A stretch of DNA of 64,000 bases from Fragaria x ananassa (taxonomy: Eukaryota; Streptophyta; Magnoliopsida; Rosales; Rosaceae). Below are positions 1-12,069 of this stretch, piece by piece. Positions within the stretch are counted from its first letter, which is position 1. Each line of letters begins with the position of its first letter. The stretch is taken from assembly GCA_034370585.1 (NCBI GenBank), contig CP139771.1:15138501-15202500 (forward strand), in the 5' to 3' direction. The position numbers and the translations under genes were made by a program. Below the pieces are notes generated by a model. That model saw only the letters and a list, made by a program, of their open reading frames with translations, searched no databases and was not told where the DNA came from.

Positions 1-2032
1 CTATCTGTATGTATTTCTCTGAAGGGTTCCATCTGTTTGCAGAAGGATTCACTGCTCTTAACTGATCAAGCTGCACCACCACCTACATGTTCACCCAAAT
101 TGATCAAATATTCAAGAACAAATTCGAGTAATAGATGCACAAGTCGATGCTTAACTACTCTTTGCCCCAACTCCATGATTTTAGGGATCTTGATTTCAAG
201 AACACCACAAGTGCAAAGCAGAGTCAGAAAGACATGCATAGGAAACAAATGTGGAACCCTAAAGGTCGTTTCTCAAATTAGGTAGACAATTCAAGGCTGA
301 TAATGCCAAGTCACAACAAATACATTGTGGTAAACGCCTTCAAATGCTTAGGGAATTCAGGGCATTGTTCTAAGGCTGGAATCAAAATGTGTTCGTGGTG
401 TTGGGGTAAAGAGAACAGTAGTGTAAAGAATGCAGGTTGTAGTCTAAGTTACACAAACAGAAATATAAACTAGAATTTGGTTTCCATGTCCAATGGAAAG
501 TAAGTAGGTACCTTGTAGTAAGTGTTTGGCTGCGTTGGGGAGATATAGTGACAGAAATCACTACAAAAGGCTACTCTTTTATTGGAAATATACAGCATTC
601 CAATCACAGGTCCAGTAGAAGTTGAGAGATAGCAAGCATATGAATGCAGGAGCTTCTCATGTAGCATGACAGTCTCAAATGTTTGCTGGAATACTTTTTC
701 ATCCCCTCTTGTAAGAGCCTTTGTCCCATGAGTAAGCCTTGCCATTGCAGCGTCTGCAAGACTAGGACTCATTCTCACTGTTCAAAAGCGGAAAATCCAA
801 GACATGTAAGAAAATTTTGCTTATGAAGTAATTTACTGCAGTTGATACGAGTCAAGTCCTACAGCGAAGCATTCAATGGTGGCTAATTCGATCAGCAAAA
901 TTTCAGGTGACATATTTTGGAGCAAACTAGCTAGGTTGTATGCTTGTAAACATGGAATTACCATATGAGCAGCTATGCACCAATGATCTGGTATTAGAAG
1001 GGAATGTATGCAACTATATATGCTGATATGCACCTACTGATCAGGCTCCAACTGTAACTGAAATTTCATATTTCTTCTTGGTTTACATCTAACAATTAAG
1101 AGAAATTTTAAATACACACCCCTAATATCTTAATACACACCCTTACTTAATACACTACCTATTAAGTTTTTCATTTCAGTATTATACTTAATACACATCT
1201 CAAACTGTCTAAAATGCCCTTAATTTATGAAATATTTCGTTATTTAATATAATTAATATATATTTACTATTTGGTACCTCTTTTTACATATTATTTCGTC
1301 TAATTTTTGCTAGAAATTTTTGGTTATCATCGTTCAATTTATAATCAAATGATTATTGTTATATCTCAACTCTAAATCACCAATACAGGTTTTCAAAATT
1401 CACAAGAGCACAACTGTAGAAGTACAGTAGCTATTAAACATAGATAGCTAGTTATTCGATAAAACATGTCATGATAAAGATGCAGTATTTGACAATATGA
1501 TATGCAAAATCAAACTAAAGATCAAACTAAAGCTGATAAAGATGTAATACTTGACAATATGATCTGTAAGATCAAATTAAAGCTGATACGGATACAAAAA
1601 AAAAAGACAACCAAAATGAATTGTGGAGAAGAATTAGGGTTAGAGGAGAAGACATGTTTTCGAAAATTTTAGGGTAGAAGACGTTGAAAAGAATACTTCT
1701 AACGTGATTTTTTTTTTAATAATAGATGTATGTTTTGGTCATTTAGCTTACCTATAAAATTTCAACAGAAATATAAAATAGTAAGGGTGTGTATTAAGAG
1801 ATTAGAGGTGTGTATTTAAAATTTCTCAACAATTAAACATAGGACTTCGGAGATATATAGGAGTTGGGAGTTTAAAAGAGAGAAACTCACAGTGATTCCA
1901 GACATTATCTGTAATGGTGTCTGCTCTTTTACCGCAATGATTCAATGTGTCAAGCACCTTGTCTATGGGCGTCAGTGTATGAACATCAAAGTGATAAACA
2001 ACACTACTAGAACCATCATTGCTCCACACCAT
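1..2032 (-). CDS. GEM/FIP1-like GRAM-domain protein, partial
   Basis: Three exons read on the minus strand: 1891-2032, 512-777, and 82 down to the window edge, so the C-terminus is missing. All junctions are GT-AG and in phase; the split codon between exons 1 and 2 gives Leu in VWNHL. Exon 1 starts at an ATG directly preceded by an in-frame TAA. The protein has the family layout: a short N-terminus, the DNVWNHL block, then SLADAAMARLTHGTKAL, then a GRAM core with CYLSTSTGP, KRVAFCSD and LDQLRAVNPSANRWNPSEKY. Plant GEM-like proteins are GRAM-domain proteins linked to ABA response and, for GEM, to root-hair patterning. The N-terminus is shorter than in GEM or FIP1, so an unseen upstream exon is possible. 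Intron 1 holds a 728-bp MITE. Confidence 0.82.
1100..1827. mobile_element. MULE-type MITE, copy 1 (in GEM-like intron 1)
   Basis: Non-coding 728-bp element with terminal inverted repeats starting GAGAAATTTTAAATACACAC and ending in its complement. It is bounded by the exact 9-bp direct repeat AACAATTAA at 1091-1099 and 1828-1836. A 9-bp duplication is typical of Mutator-like elements. It lies in the first intron of the GEM-like gene, 63 bp from the exon 1 splice donor. The same family recurs at 6671 (inverted) and 62949. Confidence 0.9.
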
Positions 2033-2541
2033 TTATGTCCCTTCCTAACTGGTACGAACCAGCTTTGCTTTGCCTTATCTTAATCACTTTCCCAAAGTTA
2101 GCCTATATTAATAAACAATCTTATCCAAATCTTATGAAACAAAACCTCTGTCCTTTCCTGTCCTACCACGTCACTATTCCGTCGTACCACGTCGGCCCCA
2201 AGCTAGAAGCCAAGTGTCCCCAAATTTCCATCAAACATAGCCATCGATGGGTCACATCGCTGGACCTGAAAGCAAACGGTGCTCTCTCTCATCTTCTTCA
2301 TCGATATCCAGTCCCGGGTAAAATCCCCAACTCCTAACCATACGTTGTTCTGGTGAGTCCTCATCCCGTCACTGTCCGATTAAAAGTCAAAACAATTATC
2401 AAATTGGTCAAAACTATAATCCGCCGTCACGTTACTCATGTACAACAATGTGCGTTTGCCGCGTTACACCATAAGATAACAAAAACAAAAACGAGAATTT
2501 GATTATCTTTTATTTTCACTGGACGAATAATCGAGCTCTAT
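2033..2541. other. Intergenic, GEM-like to DUF506
   Basis: About 500 bp between the 5' end of the GEM-like gene and the 3' end of the DUF506 gene on the same strand. It must hold the GEM-like promoter and the DUF506 3' UTR. I see no coding potential or repeat; the short open frames here lack any recognisable motif. Confidence 0.5.
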
Positions 2542-3453
2542 CTAAGTTCGGATATAGACGCGGCCGGTGACGACGTTGGTCTCCGAAACGACGTCGTCGA
2601 ACCCGACCCAACGGCATTTGGCGCCAGAGCCCTGTGGGAAAAGAGGCGAGGTCCTCGTGAGCGGATTTTCCGGCAACCGGTTAACCGTCCGCTTGTACGG
2701 CCCGAACCACTTGTTCTGCATGTAACGGTTCTTCCGCCACGGTGGCACTGACAGCTCTCGGCTCCTCAGCGACTTCTTCGCCGCGTCGCACATGACCTGC
2801 ACTATCTTCTTCAGCTCGTCGGAGCCGCCGACGAAGTGACGCGGCAGCGTCTGCGTCAGCCGCGTGTACTGGCTCGACGGCCGCGCGATCTCGAACTCGG
2901 CGGCGAAGTCCACGAAGTACCTCTTGCTCTGATGCTGCCACGTGGCGGAGGGGTTGGCAACCACGTCGATGAACTCGTAGTGCCCGGCGGAGCTCCACTT
3001 GGTCTTGCAGATCGCCGCATTGTGACCCTTCCCCCTCAAAAACGACATGACGCTCCGCTGCAGGGCCGACTGCTTGTCCGATCTCAGACACGCGAACGCC
3101 TCCACCGCCTCCGCCACGTCAGCAAGCAGCACCTTGGCGTAGGAGTCCGCAGTCGACGCCGACGATCTCAAAATGCACTCGACCGCGCCGGAAGACCGAT
3201 CCGAGACCGAGTCGACCAGGTCCGAGTCGTAGTCGTCGTCGTTGTGCGGCGAGCGCGACTCCGACGACGACGATTCCTCCTCCTCGAGAAAGCTGTACAC
3301 GAGCTCGGAGAGGCAAGGCGAGACGTCGTCGTCGGCGGCGGAGTGGTCGCTGCCGCTGCTGAAGTAGCTCTCCCGGCCGACGAGGCGAGCCTTGACCCTG
3401 TCGTCTAGCGGGTAAGTGACTCTCTTGGTTCTGGTTCTGACTAAACCAGCCAT
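2542..3453 (-). CDS. DUF506 (PDDEXK-like) family protein
   Basis: Single-exon gene of 303 residues. Residues 1-90 are acidic and serine-rich (EEEESSSSESRSP and nearby). From about residue 105 the plant DUF506 core follows: ADVAEAVEAF, then LRGKGHNAAICKTKW, then YEFIDVV, RYFVDFAAEFEIARP, LPRHFVGGSDELKKIVQ and the near-invariant VPPWRKNRYMQNKWFGPY. The family is plant-specific and has a predicted nuclease-like fold; a molecular function is not established. The frame is GC-rich compared with its surroundings. A TATA box lies about 135 bp upstream of the ATG. From memory, a DUF506 gene (At3g07350) is next to bHLH62 in Arabidopsis, which fits the bHLH gene found at 23185. Confidence 0.9.
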   Translation of the reverse strand: MAGLVRTRTKRVTYPLDDRVKARLVGRESYFSSGSDHSAADDDVSPCLSELVYSFLEEEESSSSESRSPHNDDDYDSDLVDSVSDRSSGAVECILRSSASTADSYAKVLLADVAEAVEAFACLRSDKQSALQRSVMSFLRGKGHNAAICKTKWSSAGHYEFIDVVANPSATWQHQSKRYFVDFAAEFEIARPSSQYTRLTQTLPRHFVGGSDELKKIVQVMCDAAKKSLRSRELSVPPWRKNRYMQNKWFGPYKRTVNRLPENPLTRTSPLFPQGSGAKCRWVGFDDVVSETNVVTGRVYIRT

Positions 3454-3587
3454 TTCATAAACTGTAATATATAGTTAGCTAGTGATCGATCTCTCTCTCT
3501 GGAATCTGAAGAAGAAGAAAGGATTATATTGTGATGGTTGGTGTGAGTGGAGCAATGTGAGGAAGAAAGGGACGGAGTGGGGGAAGC

Positions 3588-3594
3588 TTATATA
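3588..3594 (-). promoter_or_regulatory. TATA box of the DUF506 gene
   Basis: TATATAA on the minus strand, about 135 bp upstream of the DUF506 ATG. It is followed by an A/G-rich leader with a CT/GA run near 3491-3500. Position and sequence fit a plant core promoter; no transcript evidence is available here. Confidence 0.6.
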
Positions 3595-3779
3595 GATTAT
3601 AGAAGGGGTTTTGTGTTGTCGACAAGATAACAGGGGGGGGGATTAAAATGGGAATATTCGGTTTTTGTAAAAGCTGGAGGTGTTTTTTTTGTTAATAATT
3701 CTGGTTTTTATTTTCTCGGGAAGGTTAATGACTCTGACGGTCAGCGGAGAGAGAGGGAAGACTAGAAGAGGATATCCGA

Positions 3780-3911
3780 CACGTGGAAGCATATCCAGTG
3801 GCACCTGCTGGGCTTATTCCAGTATGTGACGCGGTGGCTCTAGACCGGTGTGTCATCACTCTGGAAATCTCAACTAGCACACACCGTTATGACCCACGTG
3901 ATTGGCACGTG
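3780..3911. promoter_or_regulatory. Three G-boxes (CACGTG) upstream of DUF506
   Basis: Perfect CACGTG hexamers at 3780-3785, 3895-3900 and 3906-3911. The last two are only 11 bp apart, start to start. They lie 330-460 bp upstream of the DUF506 ATG. G-boxes in ACGTGG/ACGTGT context bind bZIP (ABRE-type) and bHLH factors, so ABA or light control of DUF506 is a reasonable inference. Confidence 0.6.
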
Positions 3912-6670
3912 GTAGATGAGTCATGGGCTTCTGGGCCCGGTTGGAATTAAACCGCTTTGGCCCATGGATAAGGGTGATAATAATCACCCTCGAGATTGTG
4001 TGGGAAAACGCAGAACACTGGGTAGCACACTCGAGATTGTGTCTCAAGTTTTTCAAGATATCATCTGCAAAATTTGTTTTCTTTCAAATATTACGAAAAA
4101 CATAATGATTAAATGAAACAGTCTTTTAATATCTTGAACCAACTGATACGTTAAGAATATTAATCTGAAACTTCAAATTTGGGTTCTTGTTTTTGTTTTT
4201 CGACTGGATTAAATAGGATGAAAATGATATTTTTTAATTTTGAGTATGGTGGGTATTATATTAAGAAGGATATAGGTATGATTTGGACCATGAAGGATTA
4301 TTCTAGGGTTTAAACCCCCACTTATTCCTTGTGGCTAGATGAGGAGAATTGACGATGAGTTCAGAGGTAATTCTGCTCTGATTGGTTGAACGGATTATCT
4401 CATAAAACAATAATCTATGAATAAAGAATGAGGTAGCAGGGGATTCGAGCAAGATTGAGTATAATCGAGAGAGACGATCATATTGTCACATTTCTCTTTT
4501 ATTTTAGGCATGCATGAAATATATATGTACTGCCTCTTAATACACTTGAAATATATATGTACTGCCTCTTGGGTGAATGGAAAGGTTGAGGATATTAATT
4601 ATATTATGAAGCTGCAGTTTAATATTTCCAATTGGCTTATCTTTAACTAGCTGCTCTTAAACTTGAAACCCTAAATCTTAATCTTGCGGATGTTCGATCG
4701 AGCTGCTGCTGCTGCTGTTCAATGGTGGTTTGCATGCATTAGCTTTTCTGGTACTGTACCGTCTGTACATCTTGAACTTGGCATTTAGAAAACCATCTAT
4801 ATATGGAATATTCGGAGATGATTGTCTGTTTGATCCAATGATCCTGGCCTACATCAATGATCGAATACATACATACAGTGGACGACTAAACATCATATTA
4901 CAGTCCGTACCCTGAAGATGGCTATCATGGTTTTACTGGGGGGCCAATTCCACAATGTGATTAGATGAACCGATGTCAACATTATTTCGACACTATGAAG
5001 ATATTATTTACAAGCTAGCTGCTTATTCTCACATCATAACAATCTCAAACAGTACCTAATTAAGCTGCTTTCAAATTAGTGTGGTGGAGGTTTAATGATT
5101 TTCATCAGTACCTAATTTACCCACGTAAAGACAGTTAGAGCTAGTCCCAATATATATCGATATCGACTCCTCAAATATCGATCATTTCTCTCGTATCTCT
5201 TTCTCTACATCGATCTCTATCCAAGTGACGGGTCGTTCAATCAAAATCAACTAATTAACCATTGATCTCTAGCTATTGTTTTCATCAATGAGTAGTACCA
5301 ATACATATGCAATATCTCTCAATGTCTAAACCGTAAGGATTTACAAACAATATATTGTCTTTAATTACGTTATCAGATGATTTTGATTTACAGTAGTTTT
5401 GTAGAAATGATTTTTTCTTTTCATCAGTGATTTGTAAAATTATTGGCTGATTGTATTACACTATTAGCAAGCAGTTGTTCACTTTAATTTGGGGCCGTGG
5501 TTTCCCATTTTTTTGATTGGCTGTGTTCCATCGATGAAATGAAATTATCAAACAAACTACATATATATAGCTAGGGCACAAATGTTTAATTGGAGCCTAG
5601 CTTGAAGTTATAAAGTTGTCGATAATATTCCATTATTCCCTATCCAGGTTCTTAGTGGGAGAAATGTCCTATCGCATAGAACTTGAAAAAGTTGCAATTG
5701 TTACCAACTTTGGGAAGTTCGTCAAGGGAAAAAGTTAAAGAACGTCAATAATGTCGGAAATGTGGACACTTCTACTCTGTGATGTTCCAATCATCCTTTG
5801 TACCTACAGCTCCTCCATTATCTTTTCCCTTCATCCTCATTCCATTACAAATTTACGATATCGACTAGTTTATTTGAAGAAAAAAAAAAAAACCCAAAGA
5901 TTCGATGGCTCGTATTTCATTTGATAACAGATGACATCCAAATTCTAAATTAGTATGGAACTGCTCACTGTCAATTGCTTTAGCTCCGTAAGCTTCAAAG
6001 GCACACTTTGTAATTATAAGCAGCTCAAAGTTATGATCAGTTAAAAGACATATATGAAATAAACCAATTATGTTAAAGCACACATGTCTTTAGGGAGCAC
6101 TGAAAATTTTCCCATACATAATAACATACATAATAAAGTAAAACTTGGATCGTTCAAAAGAACAAAAAGAGTAACAACAATCGTTAATTTGAAAGGGATC
6201 GAGTTGTCAATTCCCGCCTCTCATTTCAGCATTTTTGTTATAGGCTAAAGTTTGTGCTAATTGCTAAGAAACTATAAATTGTGATGAATATTCATCACAT
6301 TTGTTATGGGCTGAAGTATGCTAAGAAACTATAACTTCTTGGGTCTTGACTTTCAATTACGTATTCCTTACTCGAATAAATATTAAAGCCCAACAAACAA
6401 TTGTAGAATGGGCTAAAGTCGTTGATAATTAGCTTAATTATGAATTACACTTTCATCTTAGTTATTTCATATTTCCATCTAGTGGTGGACTCGATTCCAT
6501 CAATTCAGTTTTTCGCTAACAAACATATTGGTTAACCGAATATTCAGTTAACCTATAAATCGGTTCGGTTTCGTTAACGCTCCCATGGTTGATATATGTA
6601 CTTTTTTGCAAGTGTAATAATACGTATAGTAACTATCCAAACAACATCAAGATCCACGAAGCTAAGGTAA
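3912..6670. other. Intergenic, no gene seen
   Basis: AT-rich sequence with no recognisable coding motif in any frame. A 23-bp stretch (GAAATATATATGTACTGCCT and on) is repeated twice near 4515-4572. Around 6480-6580 there are short GGTTAACCGAA / CGGTTCGGTTT motifs; related motifs near 8550 and 9355 suggest an older element into which the next three insertions went. Confidence 0.4.
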
Positions 6671-7334
6671 GAGAAATTTTAAATACACACCCCTAATCTC
6701 TTAATACACACTTCAATTATTTTATGTTTCTATTGAGATTTTATAGGTAAGCTAAATAACTAAAACAAACATCTATTATTAAAAAAAAAAATCGCGCTAG
6801 AAGCATTTTTTTCAACATCTTCTACCTTAACCCCAACTCTTCTCCACAATTCATTTGGGTTGTCTTTTTTCTTCTTCTTCTTCTTTTTATTTTTTTTATT
6901 TTTTTATTTTTTTTCATCTGTATCAGTTTTAGTTTGATCTTGCAGATCATGTTGTCAAGTACTGCATCTTTATCATAAAATATTTTATCGAATAACTAGT
7001 TAATTATCTATGTTTAATAACTACTGTACTTCTACAATTCTATTAGCTTGTGAATTTTGAAAACTTGTATTGGTGATTTGGAGTTGAGATATAACAATAA
7101 TCATTTAATTATAAATTGAACGATGATAACAAAAAATTTCTAACAAAAATAAGACGAAATAATATGTAAAAAGAGGTACCAAATAGTAAATATATATTAA
7201 TTATATTAAATAATAGAATATTTCATAAATTAAGGGCATTTTAGGCAGTTTGAGATGTGTATTAAGTATACTACTGAAATAAAAAAACTTAATAGGTGGT
7301 GTATAAAGTAAAGGGTGTGTATTTAAAATTTCTC
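6671..7334. mobile_element. MULE-type MITE, copy 2 (inverted)
   Basis: 664-bp relative of the element at 1100, in opposite orientation: its right end matches the complement of the left end of copy 1. It is flanked by the exact 9-bp direct repeat CTAAGGTAA (6662-6670 and 7335-7343). It contains a long T-rich tract near 6860-6915, equivalent to the A-tract of the other copies. No open frame of note. Confidence 0.9.
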
Positions 7335-7480
7335 CTAAGGTAAACCGAAAATATACATAAAAAAAACCAAAAGCACAACAATTATAAATATAATATTGCT
7401 TATTTATAATTAAGTTGTAAGATTTTAATCTACAATAAAAAACTAATCACAATTATAGTTAAATTAAAGTACCAGTTATA

Positions 7481-8370
7481 TATTATCTATCGTTCCCTCC
7501 CTAGCCTGCTGCTAGGGTTTCGAGCCCGACCAAACTTTCTCCATTGTTTTTCAATGGAGACCAAAGCAGGCTTCACCCTGCTAATCCTCTCCGTGTTTTC
7601 TATTCTCTTGGATGGTTATGGTGGAGTTTTTCTTTATTCGGATCTGGTATCTAGACATCTCTTTGGTGGATCGGTGGTGATTTTTGACTATGGAGATGGA
7701 GACAGCGGTATGGAAGTCTTTCCTTTTCATTCTTCAGCTGTGATGGGGATCTTCCCTCCTCTCTTCCGTCGAATCTATGGTGGTGGCCGCAGTTTGGCTC
7801 ACTAATTCTTATCTAATACAAGCTTCGACCTCTCTCCTTTCGCTCATGGTGGTTATGATGACATTGATGGTGGTGGTGAAACAGTTGAGATCGATCAGAT
7901 CTTGAATCAATCTGGCATGGACATAGAGGCTTCAGTTTTGGCTATGACGGCAATGCTCAGCTCTGATGGTGATGATGTAGGCGGAAAGGTGGTGGCAGCT
8001 AAGGCAACATTATTGGCTCCTCTTGGAATTGGGCTCGAATGGGCCTAGGTTGGATCAGCTAGGGTTTCTCTCGTTTGGGCATTGGCTAATAAAGTTGGGC
8101 TAGGGCCCCTAGTTTAAATTTAGTTTGGTCCAGGTAAACTAGTGCATTCGTAGGATATTTGATAGTTTTACTCGAATCTTAGTTTACTTGTAAAATCGTG
8201 CTTAATCGCTACAAGGTGGGTGTACTTGGGATTTCATAGTTTATGCTTTAGCTAGTATAAGACTTGCAATTCTACAAGACGATGTTTTTAGACGACCCTA
8301 TAGGGGTACGTCGTCTTTGTACTGCTTGCTCTGATTTAAATTGAATGACCTTTTGATAAAAATAAAAAAA
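7481..8370 (+). mobile_element. Non-LTR retroposon (LINE-like, non-coding)
   Basis: About 890 bp that ends in an A-rich tail and is bounded by the 13-bp direct repeat AGTACCAGTTATA (7468-7480 and 8371-8383), the signature of target-primed insertion. An 83-codon open frame (7554-7805) shows no reverse transcriptase or gag motif. GGATCGGTGGTGATT occurs both here (near 7669) and in the retroposon at 28366, suggesting one family. The element may be 5' leader plus 3' tail with a deleted body. Confidence 0.7.
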
Positions 8371-8383
8371 AGTACCAGTTATA

Positions 8384-8500
8384 AGCTAGTATAGGACTTG
8401 CAATTCTCAAGACGATGTTTTTTAGATGACTCCATAGGGGTACGTCGTCTTTGTACTGCTTGCTCTGATTTAAATGGAATGGCATTTTGATAAAAAAAAA
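8384..8500 (+). repeat. Second copy of the retroposon tail
   Basis: About 117 bp repeating the last part of the preceding retroposon (GACTTGCAATTCT through the GTACGTCGTCTTTGTACTGC block to the A-tail). It is followed by a third, slightly changed copy of the target sequence (TACTAGTTATA, 8501-8511). The order is target, element, target, tail, target. Confidence 0.8.
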
Positions 8501-8588
8501 TACTAGTTATACCTATCTATAATGAAAAAATATATTTTACCTAATAAATACTATCGGTGCAGCTCGGTTATTATTTGATTTATTATAA

Positions 8589-9332
8589 GGAAAAATTTTA
8601 AGAATGGTACGTGGCAAATGATCGACTCCTAATTAAGGGTAGTATAGTTTATGTTATATCAAATCGGTACTTGACGTATTAAACCTGATCCAAAATCAAG
8701 ACATACCGTTAACCCCTCTGTTAGCTCTGTCAAATTTGCAGGGGTAAACATGTCCCTCCTTTTTTCCTGCCAATACTGCACTAGCTCATCATGATTCCCT
8801 CCAAAAATTCACAAAAAGTCTGTATTAAGAGTCTGTTATGATGACATTTGTCTTATTTTGTATTATGAACTCTGCAAATGTCATGTTTTTTATAAGCTTT
8901 TGTATAACATATTGTTCTTTTTTTATTTTGAACAATGTCAAATGCCCTATGACTGGATAATATAATCATTCCCAATTTAGTTATGTCGACTCAATTATGT
9001 TGGCTCTTTAATTTTTTTTTTTAAGAGAATGGAGTTTATGTTGGTTTACATTTGGACTTTAATTTACAAGCCATATTCAGAAGTTTTCACCAATTGCAGA
9101 CTTTTTGTGAATTTTTGGAGGGAATCATGATGAGCTAGTGCAGTATTGGCGGGAAAAAAGGAGGGTCATGTTTTTACTGCTGCAAATTTGACAGAGCTAA
9201 CAGAGGGGTTAACGGTATGTCTTGATTTTGGGTTGGATTTAATACGTCATGTACCGATTTTATATTACATAAACTATACTACCCTTGATTATGAGTCGAT
9301 CATTTGTCACCTACCATTCTTAAAATTATCCC
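8589..9332. mobile_element. Foldback MULE-type element with ~235-bp TIRs
   Basis: Left arm 8589-8822 and right arm 9097-9332 are near-perfect inverted repeats around a loop of about 270 bp. The termini are GGAAAAATTTTAAGAATGG and the complement of CCATTCTTAAAATTATCCC. The 9-bp direct repeat TTATTATAA flanks it (8580-8588 and 9333-9341). Long arms plus a 9-bp duplication suit a Mutator-like foldback element. Small open frames inside are side effects of the arms. Confidence 0.85.
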
Positions 9333-9388
9333 TTATTATAAACACTATTGGAAAACCGCACCGTGAGCGAGCATCCATTCGATTTACT

Positions 9389-11678
9389 TGTCACACTCCA
9401 ATTTTTGAATGATAAATTTTCAAAAATTTGGGCATGATATAACTTAAAATCTTAATATCCCAAAACATGTTCAACAACTAACAAACTAAAAACAAATACT
9501 TGAAATGTAAATGTCAACAAACTCAACAACTGAGTTAAACATTCTATCTCCTTAATTACATCAACTTCAAAAGTCTAGTAATAATAACGTCGCTCACATG
9601 AGCTTATAGACAAATTAACAAAATATACAAAAAATACACATTGTCTAAAACCCAGCTCCTAAGCCACTGTCTCAACCCTGCTGATTATCACCTGCATGTC
9701 TAACCCCTACACCAAAAATAGGTGCACCTGGTTGTAAACAACAAACCCGATAAGCTAAAAAGCCCGTATGAGTAACTCTCAAAAAATATTTCAACCCAAC
9801 ATCACACAAAATAAAACCGGAAATTCCTGCTTAGCACTTAGTTCAGGAATTGCCTCAACAATAAAATTCAAAGAGAGAAATTGAGAAAACATAACAATTC
9901 ACAAAACAATCAATCATAAGAGAATCCTGCAAATAAAGATAGTTCAGGAAATTCCACTCAAAATTCACACAATAAAAATTGAAGAATCTCCTGCATTAAG
10001 CATAGTTAAGGAGATACTCAAAACAAGTTAAACGACAACAATTAAGAATAAAGTTAAAACCACATTTTCAACACTTTCACAAATAACATGTACCCATGAG
10101 TCCCAAATATTAAAAAATACCTCTCATGACCTACAAAAACAATTTGTGCACCCATGGGTCCCAGATACCATAAGGTATCTCCCATGACCTACACCGACAG
10201 ACGGACTAAAGCTCTATTCCTAACCGTAATCAATCACCCGGCCAAAGGCTTGGAACCTAGTTTGACTGTCCAATATCACATCACAAAATAATAATAGCGT
10301 CATAACCGTAACCAATCACCCGACTAAAGACTTGGAACCCAGTTTGACTATCTACACAACAATTCTCAAAAAGAGTAGAATCATCATAACCGCAACGAAT
10401 CACTCGATTAAGAGCTTGGAACCCAGTTTGACTATCTACTTGTTTTATCTCACCTATGAGCCGTTGGCGATCAAGCTCATTTATTTTTAAAAACAAACAG
10501 TAGCATATTTTTTAATTCAACATCATCAACAACACAAAAAGCACATCATAAAAATTATATCATTCCACATAGATATATTTATATGCAGAAGACATGGTTA
10601 TTCCCACAAGAATAACTTATCAACAACCAAAAATACTATAATTTTATGAACCTTAAAAATAATCATATACTTGGAAAACTTGTTTTATCTTATCTATGAG
10701 CCATTAGCGATCAAGCTCAATTATTTTAAAACAAACAAAAGAAATAAAATATTTTAAATTAAAATCATCATCATTTTATCAACAAAAACCTTATCATCAT
10801 CACTATCAACATCATAATAATCATTATCAACAACACAATAATTATCACCATCATCATCCTCATCATTCAAAATCACCATCGTAATTAATATCAAAACCAA
10901 CATTCAAAATAAAAAGGTCACAAGTGGACCTTGGTGAGATTTTACTCACCTAATAAACCCGTTGCAATTTCCACAACAACAAGAGCAAGCCAAAAACACC
11001 ATTTCACAAATCACCTGAGACTTCGACCAATTTTGGCCGGAACCGGCCGAAAATTGCCCCGAACCGTGACCAAAAATTTCAACTACAAAACCTAAGGATG
11101 CCCCTCGTCGCCGCCGTATACGGCGGTTCCGACTGGTTGCACAACAGCCCCATTTTCTGATCGAAAACGCTATTTTCGGCGTCCCACACCGAGCAACAGC
11201 TGCCCAGCCTTGAAGAGGGCACCTGTGGGAGTTGAACGGGACCGGTGGCAGTCCGATTGGTGGCCGGACGGCGGAGCTAGCTCAAGCGGAAGTTGTGCTC
11301 TCAGGAGAGCTCGGGAGAGGAAGGGGGAGAAGAGAGAGAAGAGAGAAGAGAGAAAAGAGAGAGGAGAGAAAAAAAAAAGGCTGACTTATTTTTAGGGTTC
11401 CCAAAAACATCCTACACACATTTTTCTACTTATACTCTTTTCAAACCCGGAAATAAATTTCCTCTGAACATAACTTCTTCATACGACATCCGTTTTAGGC
11501 GTGCCGCATGTCTATGAACTCGTATTGATAAACTCTACAACTTCCGTGAAGGAAGTTTTCGAAGATAACTTACGAAAAATAAAGTCAACTTTTGGCCTCT
11601 TAAAAGTCAAAGCACCTTAAAGTCAACCGAATAAAAAAAAATAACAGAAACTAAAATCTAAAATTCCGGGGTATTACA
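9389..11678 (-). mobile_element. LTR of a Ty3/gypsy-type retrotransposon
   Basis: 2.29-kb sequence beginning TGTCACACTCC and ending GGGGTATTACA, which are imperfect inverted termini of the TG...CA type. Directly beyond its right end, read on the minus strand, is a purine-rich tract (CTTTAGGGGGGATAG) that fits a polypurine tract, so this is the 3' LTR of a minus-strand element. Inside are three imperfect ~100-bp repeats with GGAACCCAGTTTGACTATCT (10200-10440) and A/C-rich ATCATCA stretches (10760-10890). No second LTR copy is visible in the window. Confidence 0.65.
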
Positions 11679-12069
11679 TTCTATCCCCCCTAAAGAAATT
11701 TCGTCCCCGATATTTAAACCCATTAAACCACACCACACCTAGTGGTAAATGATCGACTTTTGACACACTCCCTTACATAAAGTCACTACCACCACATGGT
11801 TATCTAAACAGAAACTAGGGTTACCAAGGATGCGAATCAGATCACCACTCACTAAGAACTCATCCAAACCAAAAACACCCATCCCACTAGGGTCAAACCT
11901 CACTCAACACAACATAAGATAACACGATCACACGCATAGAAGACAAGTTACAAAGGATTTTTCCACGCAGAAAGTCTAACACACAAGTGCAACTACATTC
12001 ACAAGGCACAAACGACATGACACCACCTAACGCAACCAAACAAAGATAAACAATTAGCTCACCTGAATA

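Noticed and set aside
2681..3408. Open frames of 136, 190 and 65 codons overlapping DUF506
   Set aside because: They are shadows of the GC-rich DUF506 exon in other frames; the arginine/valine-rich products have no domain and the DUF506 frame is clearly the conserved one.
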